NCBI GenBank assembly: GCA_963930645.1
Contig: OZ005652.1
Location: forward strand, 321,160,244 to 321,224,243
Length of the DNA stretch: 64,000 bases
Direction of reading: 5' to 3'
Origin: Salticus scenicus
Lineage: Eukaryota; Arthropoda; Arachnida; Araneae; Salticidae
Each line of letters begins with the position of its first letter. Position 1 is the stretch's first letter. The notes beneath the pieces are model-generated. The model was not told the DNA's origin, did not search any database, and saw only the letters and a list, made by a program, of their open reading frames with translations. A program made the translations under genes and the position numbers. This document shows positions 11,095 through 22,464 of this stretch, in pieces.

Positions 11095-12491
11095 GTATAT
11101 ACAATTTCAGCACAGTCGAATGAGGTGTCCAGACGCTATCGCATTTTCAATAATTTGAGCCCATAAGCCACAATGATAAAGAATTTTTCTTTGTGTCCCT
11201 GTAAAAATTGCATAAGTGCTAAAATCTCCAAAATTCATACAGTTCGTGTGACGGATATGTATGTAACCTTTAATCTGAATCGAATTAGGTGTTTAGGTGT
11301 TAAAGCAATTTAAAGAGTTTGACACCAGAGGGCATAATGATAAAGAATTTCTCGTTATGTCCTCTGTAAAAGAATGAGAAGTGCTAGATTCACCAAAATC
11401 AGTGCAGTACGTTTAACGTTGACCTATAATATGTGTATAACTTTTTCAGCTCAATCGAATAAGGCGTTTAGACGCTATTGCTTTTCCAAAAATTTGAGCC
11501 AATAGGATATAATGAAAAGGAATTTTTCTTTGTGCCCTTTTAAAAAAACTGTAAATGATTCATCAAAATCTATGTAGTTCGTGTGACAGGGACATATAAA
11601 ATGTATATAAATAATCAACTCTTTCGACAAAGCTTTTTAGACGATATCGCACATTAAAAAATTTAAACCTGTAGGACATAATGATAAGGAATTTTTCTTT
11701 GTGTCCCTATAAAATGCTATAAATTCTACATTCTCCAAAATCTATGCAGCTCCTGTGACTGTAACCTTTAATATGTGCGTAACCTTTTAGTTGAATCGAA
11801 AAAGGCGTTTAGATGGTATCGCAATTTAAAGGGCTTGACACCATAGGTCATAATGAAAAAGAATTTTTCTTTATGTCTTTGTAAAAAAACTATTAGTGCT
11901 TGGTTGACCAGAATCAATGTTTGTGCAACGGTGACTTATAACGCGTGTATAAATTTTCAACTTAATCGAATAAGGCGTTTAGGAGCTGTTGCCTTTCAAA
12001 CAGTTTAAGCCCATAGACCCTAATGATAAGGAATTATTCTTTGTGTCCCTTTGAAAAAACTATAAATGCAAAATTTATATTGTACGTGTGACATTAATTT
12101 AGAACATGTGTATAAATTTTTAGCTCAATTGAATAAGGCATTTAGACGCTGTCGCACTTTAAAAAATTTAGGCCCATAGAGCGTAATGATAAAGAATTTT
12201 TCTTTGTGCCACTATAAAAACACTATAAGTGCTAGATTCACCAAAATCAATAGGATTCGTGCTACTGTAACCTACAATATATATACCAACTTTCAGCTCA
12301 TCTGAACAAAGCATTTAGATGCTATCATGTTCACTCACATACGCACACATACACACACACTTACATAAATCAGCGTAAAAATAGCAAAATCAAACTCAAG
12401 GAACCTGAAAACGTATAGAAACACAAAAATCTTAAATTATCATTTTTAACATGATCACAAAACTTTCCTTACACATGCATGTTCGGAAAGT
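11095..12491 (+). repeat. Tandem-array element A: seven ~170 bp monomers plus hairpin tail
   Basis: The motif AATGATAAAGAATTTTTC (with small changes) recurs near 11173, 11336, 11510, 11679, 11852, 12021 and 12186, giving periods of 163-174 bp. After the last monomer comes an ACAC/ACATAC microsatellite (12335-12362), a ~100 bp unique tail (GAAAACGTATAGAAACAC) and a terminal hairpin at 12462-12491 (ACTTTCC...GGAAAGT). The same tail and hairpin end the array at 26970-27996. I see no protein-coding sequence. Confidence 0.85.
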
Positions 12492-12494
12492 AAA

Positions 12495-14165
12495 AATAAT
12501 TATAAGATAAAAAATTTTTTATAAATCATGTTTTTTAATTTTCTGTTGAATCATATAAACGCTACTGAAGGCAGCCGGAACCCCAGCAATTGGATAAAAG
12601 TATTAAAAAAATTCCTTGCTATCGTCTTTTGAGCTATTATAAAAGTTTCAAATGGCTATCTAGCCGGGAAGTTAGTTAAAAGTTGATTGCAAGCTTTGTA
12701 CTGGAAACGCTGCCGAAGGCAGCAGGGTCCCGAAGCAATTGGATAAAAATATTTTTAAAAAGCATTTTCACCGTATTCTGAACTGTTCCGAAAGTTTCAA
12801 ATGTCTAGCTACTCGGGAAGTTAGTTAAATTAATTTTCTGTTGAATCATACGAACGCTGCCGAAGGCAGTAGCGATCTGAAACAGTTGACTAAAAGTATT
12901 AAAAAAAATATATTGCCACCGTGTTCTGAGCTATCCTGAAAGTTTCAAATATCTAGCTAGTCGGGAAGTTAGTGAAAAATCGATTGCAAGCTTTGTACTG
13001 GTAACGCTGCCGAAGGCAGCAGGAACCCGAAACAGTTGGCTAAAGGTATTAAAAAAAAAGCATTTTCACCGTGTTCTGAACTATTCTGAAAATTTTAAAT
13101 GTCTAGCTAGTCGGGAAGTTAGTTAAATAAATGTTCTGTCGAATTATATAAGCGCTGCTGAAGGCAGCGGGACCTGAAATAGTTGACTAAAATTATTAGA
13201 AAAATGTATTGTCATCGTGTTGTGAGCTGTCCTAAAAGTTTCAAATGTCTAGCTAGTCGGAAAGTTAGTGAAAGATCGATTGCAAACTTTATACTGATAA
13301 CGCTGCCGAAGGCAGCAGGAACTCGAAACAGTTGGCTATAGGTATTTAAAAAATGCATTTTCACCGTGTTCTGAACTATTCTGAAAATTTTAAATGTCTA
13401 GCTAGTCGGGAAGTTAGTTAAATAAATGTTCTGTCGAATTACATAAGCGCTGCCGAAGGCAGCGGGACCTGAAATAGTTGACCAAAATTATTAGAAAAAT
13501 GTATTGTCACCGTGTTGTGAGCTGTCCTAAAAGTTTCAAATGTCTAGCTAGTCGGAAAGTTAGTGAAAAATCGATTGCAAGCTTTGTACTGAAAACGCTG
13601 CCGAAGGCAGCAGGAACCCGAAACAGTTGGCTAAAGGTTTTAAGAAAATGCATTTTCACCGTGTTCTGAACTATTCTGAAAGTTTCAAATGTCTAGCTAG
13701 TCGGGAAGTTGGTTAAATAAATTTTCTGTCGAATCATATAAGCGCTGCCGAAGGCAGCGGGACTTGAAATAGTTGACTAAAATTATTAGAAAAATGTGTT
13801 GTCACCGTGTTGTGAGCTGTCCTGAAAATTTCAAATGTCTAGCTAGTCGGAAAGTTAGTGAAAAATCGATTGCAATCCTCGTACTGATAACGCTGCCGAA
13901 GGCAGCGGGAACCCGAAACAGTTGGCAAAAGGTTTTAAGAAAATGCATTTTCACCCTGTTCTGAACTATTCTGAAAGTTTCAAATGTCTAGCTACTCGGG
14001 AAGTTACTTAAATAAATTTTCTGTCGAATCATATAAGCGCTGCCGAAGGCAGCGGGACTTGAAATAGTTGACTAAAATTATTAGAAAAATGTATTGTCAC
14101 CGTGTTGTGAGCTGTCCTGAAAATTTAAAATATCTAGCTAGTTGGGAAGTTAGTTAAAAATCGAT
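12495..14165 (+). repeat. GCTGCC satellite element, plus orientation
   Basis: Monomers of ~147 bp centred on the palindrome GCTGCCGAAGGCAGC form a two-part higher-order unit of 295 bp (one half with 'gcgggacctgaaatagttgac', the other with 'aggaacccgaaacagttggc'). The left-most monomers are divergent and the inner ones nearly uniform. The left end (AATTATAAGATAAAAAA, ATCATGTTTTTTAATTTTC) is identical in layout to the right end of the inverted copy at 53150-53230. Open frames of 63 residues here are repeat translations. Confidence 0.9.
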
Positions 14166-15419
14166 CTATCTAGAACTTTCTATCTGGAAATTTTGCTCTA
14201 TCTCTTTTCGTTTTCGATTTGCAATGGCTAACATCCAAATTTCGCCACTAGGGGCGCTGCTGTCGTTTGCATTAGGTCGGGCATAGTCGCTTTACTATAC
14301 CGTTACCTCACTTGCGTGGCTGTAGCACTCTCCGTTCGCAAGTATTTTCAGGTTTAAGGGACTTTCCCATGCACCCTGTATACTGAATTACAAGTTAAGA
14401 ATTTATCTGTTTAAAATAATCTTTATGTTTATTATTAGCCTATTTTCAGAGAATCCTTGATAATATTTATAATAACATACAAATTACGTGATGACATAAA
14501 ATACAGTAGAAATAAATAAATATATTTATATATATGTATTCAGTTGCATAAAATATCATTCTTAATACATACAGCATATTTATAAAAAGAAATATCAGAA
14601 ACCCTTTTGATTCAAAATCTATCAACTATTGAACTAATAATAAGAAAAATAGACTGCTTGAAAAACTAATCCACTTCATGAGAATTTTTAAAGAAAGAAA
14701 CTACTGACAGTTTTAAAAGAGAGCCCATGACCTTGCACATGGGTTAGATTTGAATTAACAAGTCGCACTTTCTCGAGTTGTCAAGCTTATTACATTCACG
14801 CCGAATTCTGATCTGTTGTTTTTACATCTAATGTGACAGGTTGTCATATGAATTGAATTCATCTTTACAGCTAGGCGTTCAGCTTCAAAATTTCTTGTCT
14901 AATATTTCTTTCCATTATTTTGAGGTCACTAAACAAAAAATGTGCAAGCGTTAGATGTATTTATAACGTCAATCTACCTATTAATACTATCACTATATAT
15001 TGTACAGTTATTCTTTTTTAAATTAAATTATATTTAATTTATTGTTCATATTTTTCTATAAGTTTTAAAGGGAGTTTTATGCATTAATGTTATTTTTTTT
15101 TCTTTGATAGACTAACATTAAATTCAAATAAACATGTGAAAATTCGGATTTGCGAAAATAAATAAAAAAATAAATAAACACCATTAAATTAGAAACTTAA
15201 AAAAAAATAATAATAATAAAAGTTAATTTAAAACAAACAAGAAAATATTATCAGCTTTTAAACCAAAAGATATTAAATGATTTACTTTTAAATGTACAGA
15301 TAATAACTAAATATCCAAATAAAGACAGTTTTGTTGCCTATAAATAACATCTTAAAAATGCGTTTTTATAACGGTTATCTCACATATCAAGCTTCGAACA
15401 GTTATATGCCATTGAAGTT
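14166..15419. other. No gene recognised
   Basis: After the array is a short GC-richer segment (14230-14350, with GCCACTAGGGGCGCTGCTG), then AT-rich sequence with no convincing frame, RNA gene or repeat. Confidence 0.55.
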
Positions 15420-16190
15420 GAAATAGAGCCTTCCCGTTATCAAGGAAATTTGCAGTATAGCAGCGCCACCAATTGGCCGACAAATATCCAAATTGAATCA
15501 GTATAATGTCTCATGAATGGCCTTCCCACGTATCAAGATTTGTTTGATGATACGCAATAGAACCTGAGATATAGAATTCTCTTAAATTGCAAAAATCGCT
15601 GTATACCAGCGCCACCTGATGAGCGGTTGACACCAAAAGTTGATAAGCACTAATTTATGTCAAGGTGCATCTACATATAAATATATATATGCAATTCTGT
15701 GCAGTAGTTCCTATATAGTCTTCCTTTAAATTGCGGAAATTGCTGTATAGCAGCACCACCTTTTGGACGATAAGCATTTAAATCGAATAAGCATAATATC
15801 TCATAATGGTCTTCTCATACCTAAAGTTGTTTTTTTATTATACGCAATAGAACCTGAGCTATAGCCTCCAATTAAATTGCGGAAAACGTTGTTTAGCAGC
15901 GCTACCTGTTGAGCGGCTGACACTGAAAGTTGGCAGGCACTAATTTAGGTCAAGGTACATCTACATATAAATTTATGTACAATTCTGAGCAGTAGTTCCG
16001 GAGATACAATCGCCACAAAATTTTTATCACAAACAAACAGACAGACGGACAGAGAGACATTTTCTGAAAATGGTCAAATCATGTTCTAGATCTCACAAAA
16101 TGTGTAACTCCATCGAAAACCTTAAGTCGAAAATTTTTACGAATAAATTTACGAATACAATACTTTCTTCTATTGAATACAGAAGAAAGT
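15420..16190 (+). repeat. Tandem-array element B with terminal hairpin
   Basis: Four half-units carry a GCAGCGCCACC-like core (near 15461, 15608, 15749 and 15895); alternate halves are alike, giving a ~290 bp higher-order period. The array ends with ACAAACAAACAGACAGACGG (16025-16044), a ~110 bp tail, and a perfect 10 bp stem at 16162-16190 (ACTTTCTTCT...AGAAGAAAGT). It has the same architecture as elements A and C but unrelated monomers. Confidence 0.8.
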
Positions 16191-17766
16191 TAAAAAAAAT
16201 TGTAAAGGCTAAACAATTAATTGATTGAAAACAATAAATTTTCAATGAATTTATTTCGCTATAGAGATAATGATATGAAAAATTTGGAAATACTGAAACT
16301 TCATTAAATTAAATCAAGTAATTTTTAAAAATATAAATGGTTAACTTTCACTCGCTAAAAAATGAAGAGGATATCGTATGTATTATTATTTTTTTTTTAT
16401 CTCTTTAAGGGGGATCAGTACATTTCATGTGGAGAAAGAATGATTTAGGGTTGCACTTAGTTTAAAAGAAAAATTAGGCGTGGCAGGAAATTAAAGGTCG
16501 AAGCAAAAGCGTGTTATGCACGAGAGTTTCCGAACAAGATAAAAAATAGAGACCATCCACCACAAAGAATGTTTCCGCATGTTAGTAGTCCGACAAACTA
16601 TTAATGACCGCGCCGGACATCTGGCGATGACTCGAATCTCCGCAGCACTTGAGAGAGCAGTAGAGATTAACGGGACCAGAAACCTCCATACTCTCGAGGG
16701 TGAGTGATTCATAAATAAACCGGCAAGTTCCAATTGAATATTCCATAAACTACTAAAGCTATTATACGAACCAGAAAAGTAACGATAATAAAATTATACA
16801 CACCGCAGAATACGAATATTGCTTGTTCAGCAACAATATTTCACAGCCCATTTCAGTGTTCTTTTGTTTTTACTCTTAGGTGAAAATTAACGGTGAGAAA
16901 CTATGCATTTCGCCAAAAAACCTAACTCTGTTTTAAATTAAAAAAGAGCTTCTATATTCTTGAAAACTTAAATAATTAATATTCACAAAATTTAGTTACC
17001 AATCTGGTTAATTTACTAAGTCAGTCTGCAACGTTGACTGTCGTTGGAGAAACCAATAAATTGCTTTTATATTCTTCCGTGCTTTGGCATGTATTTTCTC
17101 TCAAACAATGTCTGTGTTAAAAGAAAAATGTTTTATCCTTAGTAACGAAGCCGTTGTAAATGATTTAGACTCAATCTTGCACTAAAGTTGTACTTGTGGG
17201 GAAAAAAAATAGATTTACAGTTAAAGTGGAAACAGGTGGCACTTTTTTCATTTACAGTAGATCGGTCTTGGCAACAAACTTGGCGAAGTTAGCGACCAAA
17301 TTTTGAAATAAAATGGTAGTTTATTTTACCAATGTTTGGAACATCTAACTTTATTAGGAACCTATTTCCAAAATTTTCTATGATATACTGCATTCTTTAT
17401 ACTGACCTTTCTGAAATGTTTTATAAATCACTAGCGAGACTATAAAAAGAGAAAAATCACTCTCGAAGAATTTTAGTTTATATTCAAACTTTGAGCTGAG
17501 CAGTTGTTTTTGAAAGACGGTTTTAAGCGGTTGATCATTGTTCCTAAATTAGCGAAATATTTGATATGTGGTATATTTAAAACTGTTTACTTGAATCGGG
17601 TGAGAATGATTATGTTACATAAGTATTTTGAGAATATACGTTAAATAAAGTGCATTAGTCGAATAAAACAAGACTACAATTATATGATCTACATTCTACA
17701 TTTAAGAAATTCAATAATTTCTAAACAATATTATTACGACATCTATCATTATGTACTGTTGAAATA
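16191..17766. other. No gene recognised
   Basis: AT-rich sequence. A 16491-16733 minus-strand frame of 80 residues has no recognisable domain. Nothing else stands out. Confidence 0.55.
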
Positions 17767-17768
17767 TA

Positions 17769-18905
17769 CTTCTGGCCATTAAAATTTCTACGCCAGAAAT
17801 GAATGCAAATATCATAATGATACTTATTAGGCACATACCATATAGTAGGTAGAACAATTGATTACATTTTCAAGAAATTTAGAGTACAGTCGGCAGCAAA
17901 AGCATCCGAGCACTAGCGAATAATTCCGATATAAAAAAATTTCACTTAAAACTGTTCTGTTAAATAAATCCTTGTCGAATCATATTCTTAGACTGTTTAA
18001 GAACATGGCTCGACAACGATTTATTTAACAAAGCAGTATTAAGTGTTTTTTTTTAGACAATGTTTATTGCTACTTCTCGGATACTTTTGCTTCCTACTGT
18101 AATATATCCTGAGAAAACAGTGCTTAAATAAGTGATATCTGGGAGCAATAACTGCACTTATCTGCCTAGGCATTGAATGAAACAGCGACTGAATGACATA
18201 TTTGGATACAGCACCTCATGAAGCTTCAACACGATGCCACAGTTAATCGACCGTAATTTCTGGTGAGTGGTGGCGGGCCATTCGCTTTACAATGATTAAA
18301 AAGTCATTTTCATTGGTGCGTGATCAGGGGAATGCGTTGGCCGGAGTAACAGTTGAACACCATCTGTATCAAGGAAGTTCCGGGCAATAAAGACAACTTG
18401 CTTTCGTGCGTTGTCTTTCTTAAATGTTGCGCTACGGAGGCCTAGAATATAAGGCATTGTGGTGGGCCTTGAGTAATCAGAAAAGTAATGGGCGCTATTC
18501 GGAGTGTCGGGAATGCGAACGAGAAGTGGTCGAGACGTGCATCCAATGAGACCTCATACCATTACTGCAGGTGATGGACAGTATGATGGTGTCGAATGGC
18601 ATCTGGCTATGTGCATTATTCACATTCCCGTTAAATATGAGTGAGGAAATCTTGATGCTGAAAACAGGATTATGATTTCTCTGAGAGGCGAAGTCACGCC
18701 ATTCCTTTATCAAGTTTTGTCGTTGATCCCTTATTTAATGCGCGTCCATATAAGAGATGCAGCTTTGAGGGTAATCAACATTTCAGTAGCCGCATATGGG
18801 TTACCATTTGGAGCAATAGTATGTGGTACCATTGGATACATGTCACGGTCACCTCTTGTTTTCATTCCTAGCACGCTAGCGGCTATTACCTTTTTTTCAA
18901 ACTAC
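17769..18905 (-). mobile_element. Fold-back Tc1-like element, right end lost
   Basis: The left terminus (CTGGCCATTAAAATTTCTAC) matches those of the elements at 59792 and 62316. The minus strand translates to a decayed Tc1 transposase: CTSRPLLVRIPDTPNSAHYF, LGLRSATFKKDNARKQ and LRPTHSPDHAPMK. Past the centre (~18690) the plus strand encodes the same protein region in the opposite direction (IGYMSRSPLVFIP). So two transposase pieces face each other. The right terminus is absent; the sequence runs into tandem repeats near 18905. Confidence 0.78.
17887..18099. mobile_element. 213 bp palindromic MITE inside the Tc1 element
   Basis: 24 bp inverted ends (CAGTCGGCAGCAAAAGCATC / CAGTAGGAAGCAAAAGTATC, then CGAG) are flanked by TA. 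An inner inverted repeat (GTTAAATAAATCCTTGTCGA / CTCGACAACGATTTATTTAAC region) makes it fold almost end to end. The sister Tc1 copies at 59920 and 62440 have the uninterrupted site (gggTAatatgtactgag), confirming insertion at TA. Confidence 0.9.
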
Positions 18906-20052
18906 ACGCACTTTCTATTTTAATATTTTTCGTCAGTGATAGCGTCTGCAATAGGAAAGAAGGTGGCAATTTCATAAAAGTGCATATTTAATTGCAACAT
19001 TTCATTACACATAATAATAATACATACTATCATAGTGTATATTTAACTGTATATATATATATATAATATGGTTATAGCACTTTATAATATATATAACAAT
19101 ATATGCAGATCTGTAGTATATTTAAGAATATACAGTTTGGAGATACGGAAATACAGAAAAGGGAAAGCCTATCTTATTATTATTTTTTTTTTTTCGAAGT
19201 AAGTGCAAACTCTGTTTTAACATTTTTATTCAGTGACGATTTCGCTTGCAGCAAGAAACAAGACCGCAATTTGATGCATTTATCGGGGTTGTAGTTTCCT
19301 TCTTTTGTTATGGACATCTTCATAGATGAGGATTTTCTCTCCGTTTTGCCAATACTTTCTTTTTAGAGAAATATTTATTGAATTTTTAAAGTAATATATC
19401 GTGATTAAACAGGACGGAAATTATGGTATAAATATAGTGGTAGCAAAATGGTATAAATTTCTTTTTTTATGAAAGTGTCCTAAAAGAAGTCAGAGACTAC
19501 GACCTCTATGTGTATATCTTATAACAGCGATTCACTACATATGAAACAATACATGTTAACATAAAGTAAATTTAAGCGCATAATTCAGTTACAACACTTC
19601 ACAGCAAACAAAAACTTTACATATAGTCTTCGAATATATTTAGGTTTCTATTTTTAGTAACAGCTTTTCAATACATAAAAAAACAATACATATCAATATC
19701 GGGTACACTTAGATGATTTTTAAATTATCTAAATTTTCGCTAAATATAAAAACAAAACTGCAGATTTAAATATATGACATTGTGATAGTGAAGTACAGAG
19801 AATTCCTACATTCATTTTAGAAACTACGTGCAAATTCAATTCCAACATTATTATTCTGTGACGATCCGATTACAGCCTGAACCAACAGGGCAATTTATGT
19901 GGGGGTGTATTTAATTGCAGCATTCATTACATTCAAAATCAATTCATACACACATCAAGCCTATAATTTAGTTGCAACACTTAGTACACACACAATCAAT
20001 ATATTACAGATATCGAGTGTATTTAGCTATATATTTAATTGTAGCACATTAC

Positions 20053-20131
<79 letters not shown>

Positions 20132-20626
20132 CACATCGTATATTAACTATGTAACCTGGGGATACTAAATTTCAGCGACAGCTTGACCTCTTTTTCCATA
20201 CGACAAGCAACTTCATTTCTACAACGATATTCAGTGACAATTTCGTTTGCAGCAAAAATAAAGCCAGGCATTTTACATAAGTTTAATTTTAACCCTGTGG
20301 CGGTGCTATTTATTTTCATTCCGCTGGTAAGATTTGCCAAATTTAGGGACTTTATTTATACAATATCCACCATTAAATTTTAACTGTAACGGCTGGCTTC
20401 GAAGGTTATTCGTTCGTTATTTATATTAAATATCACTCGTCAAAATTATTGGTAATAGTTGAATAAAAATTTCCTAAATTTGGCAATATTGTTTAGAGAT
20501 CATTAGAACGTTAGGAACGGCAAAAGGTTAATTACAGCATTTCATTACATACGAAAACAAGTATGCTGATATAGAGCATGTTGAAGTGCATAATTTAGTA
20601 ACAACACTTCACTTTCATACAAAACA

Positions 20627-20681
<55 letters not shown>

Positions 20682-20780
20682 GGTTATATTAAGGTTTATA
20701 TTTAATTACTGCACGCCACCACACACACAAAAAGAATACAAAAAGACATCAACTATATTCAGTTAGCTATAACATTTCAC
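18906..20780. repeat. Degenerate tandem repeats with AT microsatellites
   Basis: Two motifs recur: CAGTGACGATTTCG(C/T)TTGCAGCA-like (18933, 19232, 19855 and 20231) and TATTTAATTGCAGCA...TTCATTACATAC-like blocks. Spacing is roughly 300-600 bp, so this is an old higher-order array. Long (AT)n runs sit at about 20058-20127 and 20634-20679. The two open frames of 60-89 residues here translate the AT runs. Confidence 0.65.
20293..20527. mobile_element. TTAA-flanked MITE (TTGCCAAAT family)
   Basis: TTAA lies at 20289-20292 and 20528-20531. The ends pair as CCCTGTGGCGGT / CCTTTTGCCGTT. Subterminal inverted motifs TTGCCAAATTTAGG and CCTAAATTTGGCAA add to the palindrome. Related sequence occurs at 31502-31760, 56756-56935 and 58755-58905. 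Confidence 0.75.
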
Positions 20781-21707
20781 TATATAGGGAAAAAATTCAT
20801 TTGGCTACCAGATAATTTTAATAAAAATCTTTATCTTATTTAATCATCGAAAACTGATACAATATATGAAAAATTTCTAGTAAGATTCTTCTGTGTTCAA
20901 TAAGTAAAAACAACAATAAAGGCATATCGAAAAAAGAAATATCAAACATTCAAAATGTGTTGGAAAATAACGAAAATTTTTTTATACATTTCTCTGATAA
21001 TTCATACATTCTTTTCTATACATCTATTTAGTAATTCATACATTTATTTCTATACATTTCTTTGATAATTCATACATTCCTTTTTATATATATCTTAAAG
21101 AAATCAACATTCGGGTTACCTGTTTAATTCAAGTTTTCACATTAGGATTCTCATTAACTCTATTTGAGCTTGCTCTGTTTCCTAAAAATTGAATCTTAAA
21201 TTTGAATCAGGAGAAAAATGAAAAATTTAATCTGTCATTTTTTATAAGTTTCATTTCTTTTAAAATCACTGCTGTTGCTAGTGATATCAATTTGATGATG
21301 AATATATTTAGGATCAGTATGCAGTGCTTCAAAAAACGATTAAATGTAAAAAGTGAAAAGATTGGGATACATTTTCGTTTAGAAATTTCATGTATAAAAA
21401 ATAAAATAATGATAAAATTACATTAAAAATTTATATATATAACAGTGAAGTTGGCAGAAAACTGGTCTTCCCCAAATTCCCCAATTTCCCCAAAGAATTC
21501 GCTAAAATCACATCGAATTCCTTTTATTATTTTATAGTATTCTTTTTGTAACGGAAATAATGTTGCTAATTACTTTAGTTATTTTTTCTTTCATCCAATT
21601 TTTTTTTTCTTTTTTGGACAACATTTTAAGGAATATTTGAAATATATATATATTTTTTTGCTGTTTTTTGTTTCATTATGTAATAACATTACTACTTAGG
21701 GTATAGA

Positions 21708-21742
<35 letters not shown>

Positions 21743-22464
21743 ATTAAGTAATAATAACATTACTAGTTAAAGTATAGAAAACTTTTGATTCAAAAGATGT
21801 CAATTTAGTTCCTTCTGGCAAGTGTTCAAAGTTTTGTAATAGTGAATAAAAGAAATTAGGGTGCACTGATAAAAATATCTGTAACTGAATACTAGAAACT
21901 AAGTTGTGCCTCTAGTGAAAATAGTTTCATGTCATCCTTATAAATTCTAGTTTCCTATAGTAGCGAGTTCTAAAAATTTTTATTAGCATTCTAGAGCGTT
22001 TTACTATACTGTCGTGGTCAACGTTAATTAAAAATTTCTGAAAAAAAAAATGGGAACACAATCGGCGTGTTTTTGTAACTATAATTTTGGTTTATGACCC
22101 AATTCTAAGAAATCAAGTGAGAATTTCTCGCAGTACAATGGATTCATAATATTCATAATATTGTTTCACCATCTAGAAAAGTATAGACTAGAAATTATTG
22201 ATAATTTTCCCTATTCAGGTTATTTGTTTATCATACACAGATAACTCTGAAATCTATATTGCTAGCTTAGGGATTAAGAAAATGACTACTTATTCGTTCT
22301 TGATGACGGCGGTACATTTTTGTCCTCAGTATTCAATGATAACAAATGAACATGTATTTTCTTAAATGCCATATCATATTGCAGTTAAAGAATAAAGTCA
22401 TTATAGGATGTTCTAGCAAAGTGCCCATTAATGCAAATAATGCAATCTTCTTCTGTTTTACCAT
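20781..22464. other. No gene recognised
   Basis: AT-rich sequence with direct repeats of 'tctatacatttctttgataattcataca' type at 20985-21085, a T run at 21712-21740, and no coding pattern. Confidence 0.55.

Noticed and set aside
13478..13964. Repeated 63-residue frames (also 50950-51954 on the minus strand)
   Set aside because: Each frame spans parts of two GCTGCC monomers and is regenerated by the 295 bp period; no domain and no promoter context.
12640..14150. CRISPR-like array suggested by repeated palindromes
   Set aside because: Monomers are fully repetitive with no unique spacers, and the DNA is clearly eukaryotic.
14240..14265. CTCF site GCCACTAGGGGCGCTG
   Set aside because: It is one G short of the consensus at a core position and stands alone next to a repeat edge.
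19899..20154. 89-residue frame with YIYIYI repeats
   Set aside because: Translation of an (AT)n microsatellite.
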